The notes under the pieces: generated by a model
Database searches by the model: none
Told to the model about the DNA's origin: nothing
The model's input: only the letters and a program-made list of their open reading frames with translations
Source of the DNA: Methyloversatilis universalis EHg5
GTDB taxonomy: Bacteria > Pseudomonadota > Gammaproteobacteria > Burkholderiales > Rhodocyclaceae
Length of the DNA stretch: 64,000 nt
Direction: 5' to 3'
Assembly (NCBI RefSeq): GCF_000378945.1
Contig: NZ_KB900539.1
Span: 1,047,241-1,111,240, forward strand
Part shown: positions 9,727 through 17,975 of the stretch, piece by piece
How positions within the stretch are numbered: the stretch's first letter is position 1
Layout: each line of letters begins with the position of its first letter
Made by a program: the position numbers and the translations under genes

Positions 9727-10641
9727 TCAGGCCACCTTTTCCGCGACCCGCAGCGTGGCGCTGCGCGCCCGCGGGTTGCGGGCCAGTTCGTCGTCGCCGG
9801 CACGGACGCGGCCGATCAGCTTCATCTTCGGCTGCGGCAGCTGGTCGGCGCGCAGCGGCAGATTGCGCGGCGGCTGCGGTGGCGAAGCCTGGTCAGCCAT
9901 GAAGCGCTTGACCATGCGGTCTTCCAGCGAGTGGAAGGAAATGACCGCCAGCCGCCCGCCGGGCTTCAGGGCCGCCAGTGCCTGCGGCAGCACTAGCGAC
10001 AGCTCTTCAAGCTCCTGATTGATGAAAATCCGTAGAGCTTGAAAGCTGCGCGTCGCCGGATGCTGGCCCGCCTCGCGCGTGCGGACAGCGGACGCCACGA
10101 TCGCGGCAAGCTGGGTTGTGCTGTCGACAGGCCGCTCGCTCCGAGCAGCAACAATCGCCTTTGCAATCGCTGAAGCAAACCGTTCTTCGCCATAGTCCCT
10201 GATGACCTCCCTGATGTGCGCTTCTTCGGCGCGTGCAAGCCACTGCGCCACCGTTTCACCCCGGCTGGTGTCCATGCGCATGTCCAGCGGTGCGTCCTGC
10301 CTGAAACTCATGCCGCGTGCCGCCTCGTCCAGCTGGGGCGAGGACACGCCGATGTCGAGCAGCACGCCATCCACGTCGTGCACGCCCAGTTGTTCGAGTA
10401 CTGCCCCCATTTCCGCGAAGCGCGCGTGCACCAGCGTGAAGCGGGGGTCGGTGATGGCCTGACCGGCGGCGATCGCCGTCGGGTCGCGGTCGAGCGCGAT
10501 CAGCCGCCCGTTCGGGCCCAGCCGTTCGAGCAGTGCGCGGCTGTGCCCGCCGCGACCGAAGGTGCCGTCCACGTAGACGCCCTCCGGGCGCACCGCCAGC
10601 GCATCCAGCGCTTCGGTGAGCAGAACCGGGATATGTGTCAT
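9727..10641 (-). CDS. rsmH: RsmH (MraW), 16S rRNA m4C1402 methyltransferase
   Basis: Cytoplasmic SAM-dependent enzyme that methylates N4 of C1402 in 16S rRNA. The N-terminus [15 protein letters not shown] and the SAM motif [11 protein letters not shown] are typical. Further conserved stretches are [19 protein letters not shown] near the middle and [14 protein letters not shown] near the C-terminus. Length is 304 aa. A 114-bp gap separates it from mraZ. An in-frame extension to 10713 lacks family similarity and was not used. Confidence 0.95.
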   Translation of the reverse strand: MTHIPVLLTEALDALAVRPEGVYVDGTFGRGGHSRALLERLGPNGRLIALDRDPTAIAAGQAITDPRFTLVHARFAEMGAVLEQLGVHDVDGVLLDIGVSSPQLDEAARGMSFRQDAPLDMRMDTSRGETVAQWLARAEEAHIREVIRDYGEERFASAIAKAIVAARSERPVDSTTQLAAIVASAVRTREAGQHPATRSFQALRIFINQELEELSLVLPQALAALKPGGRLAVISFHSLEDRMVKRFMADQASPPQPPRNLPLRADQLPQPKMKLIGRVRAGDDELARNPRARSATLRVAEKVA

Positions 10642-10755
10642 GTCAGGCCCGCCCGGATGTCGGCTGTCGTGGGGCCGCGGTGCCGCGCAACGCAGTGCGG
10701 GACGACCACGCATCGACGGTCCGGTGCGCAGGGAAGGCGTGCAGGGCAGCCATCT

Positions 10756-11208
10756 TCAGAACCTGAACGAACCGGTGACTTCGGACGGCAGCGGCACCGC
10801 GCCTTCGCGAGCGTCGCGGGCGGCGGCTTCGGCGTTCCAGCGTGTTTCGTCCCACAACTCGAAACGGTTGCCGCGGCCGACCAGCATGACGCCTTTGGTC
10901 AGACCGGCGCGTTCGCGCAGATCGGCGCCGAGCAGCAGGCGGCCGGCGCGATCGATGGTTTCGTCGCGCGCATTGGCGGTGAAGCTGAGCTTGAAATCGT
11001 TGCTGGCCTGGTCGAGATCCGGCAGCTGGTCAAGACGGGCCAGCAGCGCTTCGAACTCGGGCAGCGGGTAGAGCAGGATGTGTTCGCGGGTGCGGGCGGT
11101 CATGACGACTTCGCCCTCGCACATGTCCATCAGCTTTTTGCGCGGACGAGCAGGGATGACGATGCGGTGCTTGTCATCCATGGTGAGTCGTGTCGTCCCG
11201 TAGAACAT
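10756..11208 (-). CDS. mraZ: MraZ, transcriptional regulator of the dcw operon
   Basis: DNA-binding protein of the AbrB/SpoVT fold that forms an oligomeric ring and represses its own operon in Escherichia coli. The product is 150 aa with two tandem MraZ domains: an N-terminal one around DDKHRIVIPARPRKKL and a second around DRAGRLLLGADLRERAGL. It is first in the mra operon and lies downstream of a promoter overlapped by four 11-bp-spaced GTGGAG-like boxes, which fits autoregulation. The start is ATG at 11208. Confidence 0.93.
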   Translation of the reverse strand: MFYGTTRLTMDDKHRIVIPARPRKKLMDMCEGEVVMTARTREHILLYPLPEFEALLARLDQLPDLDQASNDFKLSFTANARDETIDRAGRLLLGADLRERAGLTKGVMLVGRGNRFELWDETRWNAEAAARDAREGAVPLPSEVTGSFRF

Positions 11209-11269
11209 GCGCGTGCCCGGAAAGGCCTGGTCAGGAGCGGCGGACTGGAGCGGCGGTCAGAATCGTCTT

Positions 11270-11308
11270 TCCCACAATCACTCCACTTTTTATCCAATAT
11301 TGCTCCAC
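11270..11308 (-). promoter_or_regulatory. Four-box MraZ-type operator upstream of mraZ
   Basis: Read on the minus strand, four hexamers recur with exactly 5 bp between them (11-bp period): GTGGAG, TTGGAT, GTGGAG and GTGGGA, at 11303-11308, 11292-11297, 11281-11286 and 11270-11275. MraZ in Escherichia coli recognises direct TGGG-type repeats with 5-bp spacers, so this is a strong candidate operator. The promoter-proximal box overlaps the predicted -10 element. Confidence 0.7.
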
Positions 11309-11335
11309 TTTAGCCATCGGCCGGCCCCCGGTCAA
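11307..11335 (-). promoter_or_regulatory. Sigma-70 promoter of the mra/dcw operon
   Basis: TTGACC (11335-11330) and TAAAGT (11312-11307) are separated by 17 bp on the minus strand, about 100 bp upstream of mraZ. The -10 element overlaps the first MraZ-like box, the expected geometry for repression. Confidence 0.65.
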
Positions 11336-11339
11336 TAGC

Positions 11340-11576
11340 CGTAACGCTGCAAATTCATTGCTGCAACAAGGACTTAGATGCGAATTTCGTCACGTATTGA
11401 AAATAAAAACCCTTTGTTTTTAATGGGATAGAAAATGAACTGAATGTGGGGTGTGAACAGAAGTGCGCGCCATGCGGCGGCGTGGCGCGAAGTGGGTGAA
11501 AGTGGAGCGCTTGTGCTGCGGAGGGGATGAAACGTGGGCGGTGCGGCGGGTCAGCGCCGTCAGGTCATCCGGCAGG
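11340..11576. other. AT-richer intergenic stretch between rnpB and mraZ
   Basis: About 240 bp without a convincing gene. It holds an unusually AT-rich island around 11385-11445, with a small inverted repeat TAAAAAC/GTTTTTA (11404-11422, 5-nt loop). The repeat is too weak and too far from the RNA 3' end to be called the rnpB terminator. I see no GC-rich terminator or second promoter here. Confidence 0.5.
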
Positions 11577-11983
11577 GAGTGGAAGTCCGCCTGTAAGCCG
11601 GGTTCTGTTGTGCGCGAACGCACCGGCAACCATTCATCTGGGCGGCGTGTTGCCACGCCGCTCGAGCAGCCTACCCGGAAGCGACACGAGCCGCGTCATG
11701 GCTTCCCTATTTGGCCTTGCCCCGGATGGGGTTTTGCATGCCGCACGTGTTGCCACGTACGCGGTGGGCTCTTACCCGGCGTTGCCGCCCGCCCGAAGGC
11801 GCACCATTTCAACCTTGCCTGATCCTTGCGGCCATCGGCGGTATGTTTTCTGTTCCACTTTCCGTCGCCTTGGGCCGCGCTTTCGCGCGGCTTGCTGCGC
11901 CCGGCCGTTAGCCGGCATCCTGCTCTGCGGGGCCCGGACTTTCCTCCGCGCTTGCGCGCCGCGGTTGCCCGGCGGACTTCCGG
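11577..11983 (-). ncRNA. rnpB: RNase P RNA (bacterial class A)
   Basis: Catalytic RNA of ribonuclease P, which matures tRNA 5' ends. The universally conserved blocks are present on the minus strand in order: GAGGAAAGTCCGGGC near the 5' end, the ACAGAAA and ACCGCCGATGGCC region, AGGTTGAAA, GGTAAGAGC, GGCAAGGCCAAATAGGG, GGGTAGGCTGCT, and AGATGAATGG and ACAGAACCCGGCTTA near the 3' end. Helix P1 is formed by GGAAGTCCGCC (11981-11971) with GGCGGACTTCC (11591-11581). Ends are estimated from P1 and the promoter position, to within a few bases. Confidence 0.95.
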
Positions 11984-11988
11984 CGTGG

Positions 11989-11994
11989 ATTGTA
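11989..11994 (-). promoter_or_regulatory. -10 element of rnpB
   Basis: TACAAT on the minus strand lies 5-7 bp before the predicted 5' end of the RNase P RNA. I do not see a good -35 hexamer at 16-18 bp; TTGAGT occurs but only 11 bp upstream. Only the -10 is claimed. Confidence 0.45.
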
Positions 11995-12073
11995 CCCCGC
12001 TCCGGACTCAAGAACCGGCCGCGCCGGCCGTTCAACCGGGATCGCCTTCCGTCCGCTTTCCCACGTCTTCCGC

Positions 12074-14356
12074 ATGAATTCCGTTGTCCGGCTCGGTCGT
12101 CATTTCGCGCTGCACTGGCTGGCATGGCTGATGTCCGCTCTCGGGCTGGCTTTGCTGGTAGCCGATTTCGGCACGCTGTTCGGCGACACGCTGCACGAAC
12201 GGGTGTCACGCACGGGCATCGCGCTGCAGCTGGTGCCGGTGCTGCTGCTGGGCGTGGTGCTGTGCGCGGTCGGCATCGCGCTCGACCGTGCGCGGCTGGA
12301 TCTGGAGCGCGCACGGGCCGAACTCGAACGCGCCCAACTGCTGGGTCGCACCGGTACCTGGGCGCACGCGGACGGCCGTTTCGAATGGTCGCCGCGTGCG
12401 TTGTCCATCCTCGGCCTGCCGGCGGACGCGGCGTCCGATTTCGCCGCGCTGCTCGCTCATGTGGCGCCGGAAGACCGTGCCCGGCTGGAGCGCGCCTGGC
12501 GCACCGCGAATGCCGGCGCCCGCCACCGGGCGGAATTCAGCATGAACGACGGCGAGGGCGGGCAGCGCCGCCTGCTGTTCGAAGGCAGGCTGGAACAGAT
12601 CGGTGACAGCGGTCCGCGGCTGGCCGGCATCGTTCAGGACACCAGCGAACAGTTCCGCATGGAAGGCGCGCTGCGCCGCGCCTCGCGCTACCAGCGTGCG
12701 CTGCTCGACAACTTTCCCTTCATGGTGTGGCTGAAAGACCGCAACCTGCGTTTCCTGGCGGTAAACCGGCCACTGGCTCAGGCAGGCGGTCTGGGCGATC
12801 CGGACGAAGCGTGCGGGCTCGGTGACGAAGACCTGTGGACGTCGGCTGACGCAGCGGCCTACCGCGCCGAGGACATGGAGGTGCTGGCCAGCCGTTCGCC
12901 GCACTATTCAGAAAAGCGGATCGGCGATGGCGAGCAGGCGCAGTGGTACGAATCGTGGTCCGCGCCGGTGCTGGACGATAACGGTGAGCTGCTGGGCACG
13001 GTGGGTTACACGCGTGACATCGGCGGGCGCAAGCGTGCGGAAGCCGCGCTTGCGCGCAGCCGTGACCGTTTCGCCGAGATCGGCCGGCTGCAGGCCCGTT
13101 TCATCGCCGGTGAGCCGGAAGACGGCCTGTACGCTTCTTTGCTCGATCTGGCCTGCGAACTGTCGGGCTGCTCCGACGGCTTTCTGGCCGAAGTGGCGCA
13201 CGATGCGGGCGGTATCGCCCAGATCAACCTGCTGGCATGTCGCGATATCGACTGGCTGGGCGAGCGCGCCGACCTGATTGATGCCGCGCTGCGCGCCGAC
13301 GCGGCGCCCAGTGTGTCGGGTCAGTTGGTGGCGGCGGGCGGGGATGGTCCGGGGGGACGCGGCCTGATCTGCATGGCAGTGAGTCGGGAATCGCGGCTGA
13401 CCGGGCTGATCGGCTTGGGTGTGCCGGAAGGGCGGCTCGACGAACCGGTGCTGGCCGACCTGCAGGTGGCGGTCAGTTCGTTCAGCCTCATTCTTGAAGC
13501 CGGCCTGCGCGAGCGGGCGCGTCAGCGCACCGAAACCGATCTGGTGCGACACCGCGACCGGCTGACACAGATGGTTGAGCTGCAGCTGTCCGACAACCTG
13601 TCGGCGCAGCAGTCGGCCGAGCGTGCCCACACTGCCCGTAACGAATTCCTGGCCCGCGTTTCGCACGAGCTGCGCACGCCGATCCACGCCATTCTCGGTT
13701 TTTCCCGACTGGCGCTGCGCGACGCCGACCGTCTGCCGGATGGCACCCGCCACCGGCTGGACGCCATACGCCAGAACGGCGAGCGCCTGCTGGCGCGGGT
13801 CGATGATCTGCTCGACCTGTCGCGCCTGCAGTCAGGCGCGCTGGTACTGAACCGCAGCAGCTGCGATATCGCCGAAATCGTGTCCGATGCGGTGAGCGAC
13901 CTGCGTGGCGCGGCGGTGGAGCGCCGGCTTGCGCTGCGGCTGGACGGCCCCGGCCAGCCGGTGCCGGGTGATGCCGATCGTGCCCGTCTGATGCAGGTGC
14001 TGGCGCGCATGCTGTCGCATGCGCTGCGTGCCACGCCCGAGGGCGGTGAAGTCGTGGTCACGGTGGCGGCGGAGAACAGCGATGGGCGTCGCGGTGCGCG
14101 AGTGAGCGTGGCCGACCAGGGCGGTGCCCTTGGTGAGGGCGGTCTGGAGCGTCTGTTCGATCCGTTCGAGCAGGTGGGCGCTTTCCGCGGCAATGGTCCG
14201 GACATCGGCCTGGGACTGGCGGTGTGCCGCGAAATCATGGCCCTGCACCAGGGCTGGGTACGCGCTGCCGAGGTCGCGCTGGCCGATGGCCGGGTGGCCG
14301 GCACCCGGCTCGACCTGTGGCTGCCGGCGCCGGTCGATATCGCGATTCCCGCCTAG
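12074..14356 (+). CDS. PAS-domain membrane histidine kinase with degenerate ATP-binding motifs
   Basis: A 760-aa sensor kinase with two N-terminal membrane segments (about residues 15-35 and 50-70) and a short coiled coil. Two PAS-like domains follow (about 90-195 and 205-320), then a GAF-like region (about 335-480), HisKA and HATPase. The H-box VSHELRTPIHAI gives the phospho-acceptor His531. The N-box reads LSHALRATPEGG, with His649 where the Mg-binding Asn is normally found. The D-box reads DQGGAL rather than DxGxGI, while GLGLAV (712-717) is intact. There is no response regulator beside it, so it is an orphan. Its stop overlaps the convergent flavoprotein stop within CTAG. The ATG at 12074 was chosen because the upstream frame runs into the rnpB promoter. 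Confidence 0.85.
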   Translation: MNSVVRLGRHFALHWLAWLMSALGLALLVADFGTLFGDTLHERVSRTGIALQLVPVLLLGVVLCAVGIALDRARLDLERARAELERAQLLGRTGTWAHADGRFEWSPRALSILGLPADAASDFAALLAHVAPEDRARLERAWRTANAGARHRAEFSMNDGEGGQRRLLFEGRLEQIGDSGPRLAGIVQDTSEQFRMEGALRRASRYQRALLDNFPFMVWLKDRNLRFLAVNRPLAQAGGLGDPDEACGLGDEDLWTSADAAAYRAEDMEVLASRSPHYSEKRIGDGEQAQWYESWSAPVLDDNGELLGTVGYTRDIGGRKRAEAALARSRDRFAEIGRLQARFIAGEPEDGLYASLLDLACELSGCSDGFLAEVAHDAGGIAQINLLACRDIDWLGERADLIDAALRADAAPSVSGQLVAAGGDGPGGRGLICMAVSRESRLTGLIGLGVPEGRLDEPVLADLQVAVSSFSLILEAGLRERARQRTETDLVRHRDRLTQMVELQLSDNLSAQQSAERAHTARNEFLARVSHELRTPIHAILGFSRLALRDADRLPDGTRHRLDAIRQNGERLLARVDDLLDLSRLQSGALVLNRSSCDIAEIVSDAVSDLRGAAVERRLALRLDGPGQPVPGDADRARLMQVLARMLSHALRATPEGGEVVVTVAAENSDGRRGARVSVADQGGALGEGGLERLFDPFEQVGAFRGNGPDIGLGLAVCREIMALHQGWVRAAEVALADGRVAGTRLDLWLPAPVDIAIPA

Positions 14357-15927
14357 CCCAGCAGCTGGCGCGCCGCGCGCTCGCCCCACCACGACGCTTC
14401 TTCGAACAGCGACAGGCCGCCGAGGTCGGCGTGCGCGTGCAGCACGCGGCCGCCGCGATCGCGCAGTGCGCGCGCCGGTGCGTCGAGGAAGCCGGGAGCG
14501 GGTATCGCCATGCCGTGGCCGCGCAGCACCAGCTCGGCGCGCCGCAGGCGGTTGTGCCAGCGGTGGTCGTAAGCGGCGTCCAGATCGGCCAGCGCGAATT
14601 CGAGCAGTTCCGCCTCGCTGGCCGAAGCCAGCCAGCGGCGCGCCTCGCCGGCATCACCCCAGCCGGCGCGATAGGCGGTGAATACGGTGGCCGCCGGCCG
14701 CGCCACCCGGGTGAGCTGGTGGGTGGCCACCACATAGCCCAGACCCTGGCCGCCGAGCACCACGTTGTCCCAGGCCAGATCGGCGCCCGGCCGCTCGTGC
14801 GGAAAGCCGTCCAGCAGCAGGTTGGCGACCAGCCAGGGGGCGGTTTCCGGCAGCGCCGTGCGCGGCAGTGCATCGGCCAGTGCGGGATCGATGTGCCGCG
14901 CCACGTGCAGCGGCATGGCGCAGATGACCCGGTCGGCCACCAGCGTCACGGTACGGTGGTCGGCGGTCTGCACCATGACCTCGACCGTGCTGCGCCGTTC
15001 GCTCAGCGCCACCGCGTGGCCGGACAGCGTGCGCACCGCCGCCACGCGCCGCAGGCCGGCGGTCAGCGCCGACAGGCCCTGCGGCCAGGTCATTACCGCG
15101 CCCGCCTCGGCATTGCGCGCGCGGCCGCGCCGGCAGCAGAAATAGTGCAGCCCGGCCCAGGCGGACACCGCGTCCGGTCGCGCACCGTAGTCGTCGCGCA
15201 TCGCGTAGTCGATGTAGTGGCGCAGCGGCGGATGGGTGTGGCCGGCTTCTTCCAGCCAGCGGGCGAAGGTCTGGCGGTCGAGCGCGCGCAGCGTCGGGTC
15301 GCCTGAACTGGCGGCCAGCGGCAGCGCGAACGCCGGGCGGCCGTCGCCGCCGCGGCGGGCGGACCAGGCGGCCATGTCGGCATTGAAGCGGGCGGCGGCC
15401 GCGGCGTCTGCTGCGGTCGAGGTCGGCAGCAGGCCTTCGTGCCAGGTGTTGCCGGCCAGCGTGCGTTCGGCCGCCGGATGCACCAGCGCCTGTTCGTCGT
15501 ACTCGGGGGCGTCGTCGCGCAGGCCTCCGGTGAGCACGCCGAGGTCGGCCAGCAGTTCGCGCACGTGCACCAGGCCCGGATCGGGCAGCGGCAGGTAGTG
15601 AGCGCCGCGCGGGCAGGCAATGCCGCCGAGCATGCTGCCGGCGGCATTGCCATCCGGCTCCGGGCCGTCGACCAGCAGGACGTCGCGCCGGCCCTCGCGC
15701 GCCAGCCGCCAGGCGGCGGTCAGACCCGCCACGCCGGAGCCGAGGATGGCCACACCGCAGCGCAGTTCGCCCGAGGGCGGCGGAAGGGCCGCCGCCTCGC
15801 GCAGCGCATGGCCCTCGCGCAGTCCCGGTCGCAGCACGGTGACGAGCGGTGCGGCCGGCGTGCAGCCGGCCAGCCAGGGCAGGGCGGCCAGCGCGCCGGT
15901 GCCGGCGATGAAGTCGCGGCGCTTCAT
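14353..15927 (-). CDS. Tat-exported lipoprotein, FAD-dependent amine-oxidase-like
   Basis: A 524-aa flavoprotein predicted to act outside the cytoplasm. The N-terminus has a twin-arginine motif (RRDFI, Arg3-Arg4), a hydrophobic stretch and a lipobox LAGC with Cys22. A dinucleotide fold LGSGVAG follows at 62-68, and a C-terminal FAD segment near the end (RVLHAHADLGG). Overall arrangement fits the NAD(P)-binding/amine oxidase (MAO/polyamine oxidase-like) superfamily. Substrate is not shown by the sequence. It is translationally coupled (ATGA) to the upstream membrane aminopropyltransferase-like gene. A polyamine or a polyamine-modified product is therefore a reasonable, unproven substrate. Confidence 0.75.
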   Translation of the reverse strand: MKRRDFIAGTGALAALPWLAGCTPAAPLVTVLRPGLREGHALREAAALPPPSGELRCGVAILGSGVAGLTAAWRLAREGRRDVLLVDGPEPDGNAAGSMLGGIACPRGAHYLPLPDPGLVHVRELLADLGVLTGGLRDDAPEYDEQALVHPAAERTLAGNTWHEGLLPTSTAADAAAAARFNADMAAWSARRGGDGRPAFALPLAASSGDPTLRALDRQTFARWLEEAGHTHPPLRHYIDYAMRDDYGARPDAVSAWAGLHYFCCRRGRARNAEAGAVMTWPQGLSALTAGLRRVAAVRTLSGHAVALSERRSTVEVMVQTADHRTVTLVADRVICAMPLHVARHIDPALADALPRTALPETAPWLVANLLLDGFPHERPGADLAWDNVVLGGQGLGYVVATHQLTRVARPAATVFTAYRAGWGDAGEARRWLASASEAELLEFALADLDAAYDHRWHNRLRRAELVLRGHGMAIPAPGFLDAPARALRDRGGRVLHAHADLGGLSLFEEASWWGERAARQLLG

Positions 15928-17504
15928 CGCATCTGCCGCGACCAGTCTTCTTCGAAGTAATGCACCAGCATCTGCGTGTTCAGCCGGTTTGGCTCGACTG
16001 CGGGTGCACGCATGTCCGGCGGGAAGTCGAACATCTGCGCCACCGTGCGCGCGTCGAGATGGCGCAGGCCGGCGGGCAGTGCGGACGGTGGCCGGTAACC
16101 GGCTTCGCGTGCGGCGATCAGGAAGCCCCAGTCGCCGAAGCTGGGCACGCTGGCGTGATAGGGCGCGGTGTGCAGGCCGGCTTCGCGCAGCGTGGCGTCC
16201 ACGCACCAGTAGGCGCGCGGTGCGTACCAGGGTGAGGTGGACTGCACGACGATGAGGCCGCCGGGCGCCAGATGGCGCGCCATCAGCCGGTACATCGGCA
16301 CCGCGTACAGCTTGCCCAGCGCGTAGTGCGACGGGTCCGGGAAGTCGGCGACGATGAGGTCCCAGCCCGGCCCTTCCGCCGTTTCCAGCCATTGCGCCGC
16401 GTCCGCGTTCACAGTGGTGACCCGCGGATCGCGCAGCGCGTGGGCGTTGAGCGCAGCCAGATCGTCGGTGTCGCGGAACAGCCGGGTCATCGCCGGGTCG
16501 AGTTCGACCAGCGTCACCCGTTCGACCTGCGGGTATTTCAGCACTTCGCGCACCGCCAGCCCGTCGCCGCCGCCCAGCACCAGCACCCGCCTTGCCTGCG
16601 GCAGCGCGGCCAGCGCCGGATGCACCAGCGCTTCGTGATAGCGGTGCTCGTCGCGGGTCGAGAACTGCAGATTGCCGTTCAGATAGAGCCGGGTGTCGTC
16701 CTGCCAGCGGGTGAGTACGATGCGCTGGAAAGGCGTCGTTTCGCGATGCACCACGCTGTCGCCGTACAGACCGGCTTCGGCCGCGTCGGTCAGTTTCTGC
16801 GCCCAGGCCAGCGCCGCCAGCAGCACCGCCAGCACCAGCAGGCCGCGCAGCTTCAGTGCGCGTGCCTGCGGCAGTTCGGCCCGGTAACGATGGGTGAGCC
16901 AGAGGCCGATGCCGGCATTGAGCAGGCCGAACACCACCGCGGTACGCGCCAGCCCGAGCAGCGGTGCGAACACCAGCGGAAACAGCAGCGATACCGCCAG
17001 CGCCCCGAGGTAATCAAAGGTGAGCACCCGGCTCACCAGGGCTTCGAAAGCCTGCTTGCGCTGGTGAAGCAGGCGCATCACCAGCGGGATTTCCATGCCC
17101 ACCAGCACGCCGATCAGCAGTACCAGCGCGTACAGCGACACGCGGAACGGCGAACCCGCCCAGGCGTAAATCAGGAACAGCGCGCAGGCCGACAGGCCGC
17201 CGAGCAGGCCCACCATCAGTTCGATGTCGATGAAGCGGGCCAGCAGCGCCTTCTCGTCGACATACTTCGACAGGTGGGAGCCCACGCCCATCGCGAACAG
17301 ATAGGTGCCGATGATGGTGGAAAAGCGCAGCACCGATTCGCCCAGCAGATAGCTGGCGAGCGCACCGGCGATCAGTTCGTAGGCCAGGCCGCAGGAGGCG
17401 ACCACGAATACCGCGACAATGAGTCCCGGGTGGTGCGTGCCGGCATCCGTGCCGGGCGTCGCGCTGTCATGCAGATCGGGTGTGGAGCGGGATTGCGGCG
17501 GCAT
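15924..17504 (-). CDS. Membrane-anchored spermidine synthase-like protein
   Basis: A 526-aa fusion of an N-terminal block of about seven membrane segments (residues 28-240) with a C-terminal aminopropyltransferase domain. The catalytic domain shows the SAM-fold loop LGGGDG (310-315), the spermidine-synthase-like motif YHEALVHPAL (about 289-298) and the acidic active-site strand VADFPDP. It probably transfers an aminopropyl group from decarboxylated AdoMet at the membrane. The decarboxylase gene speD is in the same cluster. I preferred the ATG at 17504. An ATG at 17564 is in frame but would overlap the start of the divergent DUF350 gene. It is coupled by ATGA to the flavoprotein downstream. 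Confidence 0.82.
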   Translation of the reverse strand: MPPQSRSTPDLHDSATPGTDAGTHHPGLIVAVFVVASCGLAYELIAGALASYLLGESVLRFSTIIGTYLFAMGVGSHLSKYVDEKALLARFIDIELMVGLLGGLSACALFLIYAWAGSPFRVSLYALVLLIGVLVGMEIPLVMRLLHQRKQAFEALVSRVLTFDYLGALAVSLLFPLVFAPLLGLARTAVVFGLLNAGIGLWLTHRYRAELPQARALKLRGLLVLAVLLAALAWAQKLTDAAEAGLYGDSVVHRETTPFQRIVLTRWQDDTRLYLNGNLQFSTRDEHRYHEALVHPALAALPQARRVLVLGGGDGLAVREVLKYPQVERVTLVELDPAMTRLFRDTDDLAALNAHALRDPRVTTVNADAAQWLETAEGPGWDLIVADFPDPSHYALGKLYAVPMYRLMARHLAPGGLIVVQSTSPWYAPRAYWCVDATLREAGLHTAPYHASVPSFGDWGFLIAAREAGYRPPSALPAGLRHLDARTVAQMFDFPPDMRAPAVEPNRLNTQMLVHYFEEDWSRQMR

Positions 17505-17562
17505 GGGGCAGCGGCTAGAGTGCGTGCGCACAGACCACAGAGAAGGTTGGAGACGCGCAATC

Positions 17563-17964
17563 ATGCCGCAACTGCCGCTGGACCAGTTCTACCTCTATCT
17601 GAAGCATCTGCTGTCCGGTCTGGTCATGGTGACGGCATTCGCCGCGGTCTATGTGCGGGTCACGCCCTTCCACGAACTGCCGCTGATCCGCCGCGGCTGC
17701 ACCGCCGCCGCGCTGTCGCTGGCCGGTGCCATCGCTGGCTTCTCGCTGACCGTGGCGTCCAGCATCCTGCATAACGACCATTACCTGATGTTCATCGTCT
17801 GGGGCACGCTGTCGGCGGTGGTGCAGATGGGGGCCTATCTGCTGATCGAGCGCAGCCTGCCGGAAATGAAGGCGGCGATCGAGGCGAACAATATTGCGAT
17901 GGGCGCGCTGATGGGCACCGTGTCGCTGGTGGTCGGCGTGGTCAACGCCGCCTGTCTTTCCTGA
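17563..17964 (+). CDS. DUF350 family membrane protein
   Basis: A 133-aa integral membrane protein with four hydrophobic segments, matching DUF350 (the YjfL type) in size and in the short polar loops around SILHNDHYLMFIVWG. It starts the plus-strand arm of the polyamine/SPFH cluster and is followed within 12 bp by the SPFH gene, so the two are almost certainly co-transcribed. No enzymatic function is known to me for DUF350; a channel or scaffold role is only a guess. The upstream gap to the divergent gene is 58 bp and must hold both promoters. Confidence 0.8.
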   Translation: MPQLPLDQFYLYLKHLLSGLVMVTAFAAVYVRVTPFHELPLIRRGCTAAALSLAGAIAGFSLTVASSILHNDHYLMFIVWGTLSAVVQMGAYLLIERSLPEMKAAIEANNIAMGALMGTVSLVVGVVNAACLS

Positions 17965-17975
17965 AGGAGTCTGCA

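Noticed and set aside
11404..11422. Inverted repeat TAAAAAC/GTTTTTA considered as rnpB terminator
   Set aside because: Seven A-T-rich pairs, over 150 bp beyond the RNA 3' end, no GC-rich core.
11527..12606. Plus-strand open frame across the RNase P RNA and kinase 5' end
   Set aside because: It crosses a structured RNA gene and then continues out of frame with the kinase.
17505..17564. Longer N-terminus of the membrane aminopropyltransferase-like protein
   Set aside because: It would begin at 17564, overlapping the divergent DUF350 start, and adds 20 residues without similarity to the family.
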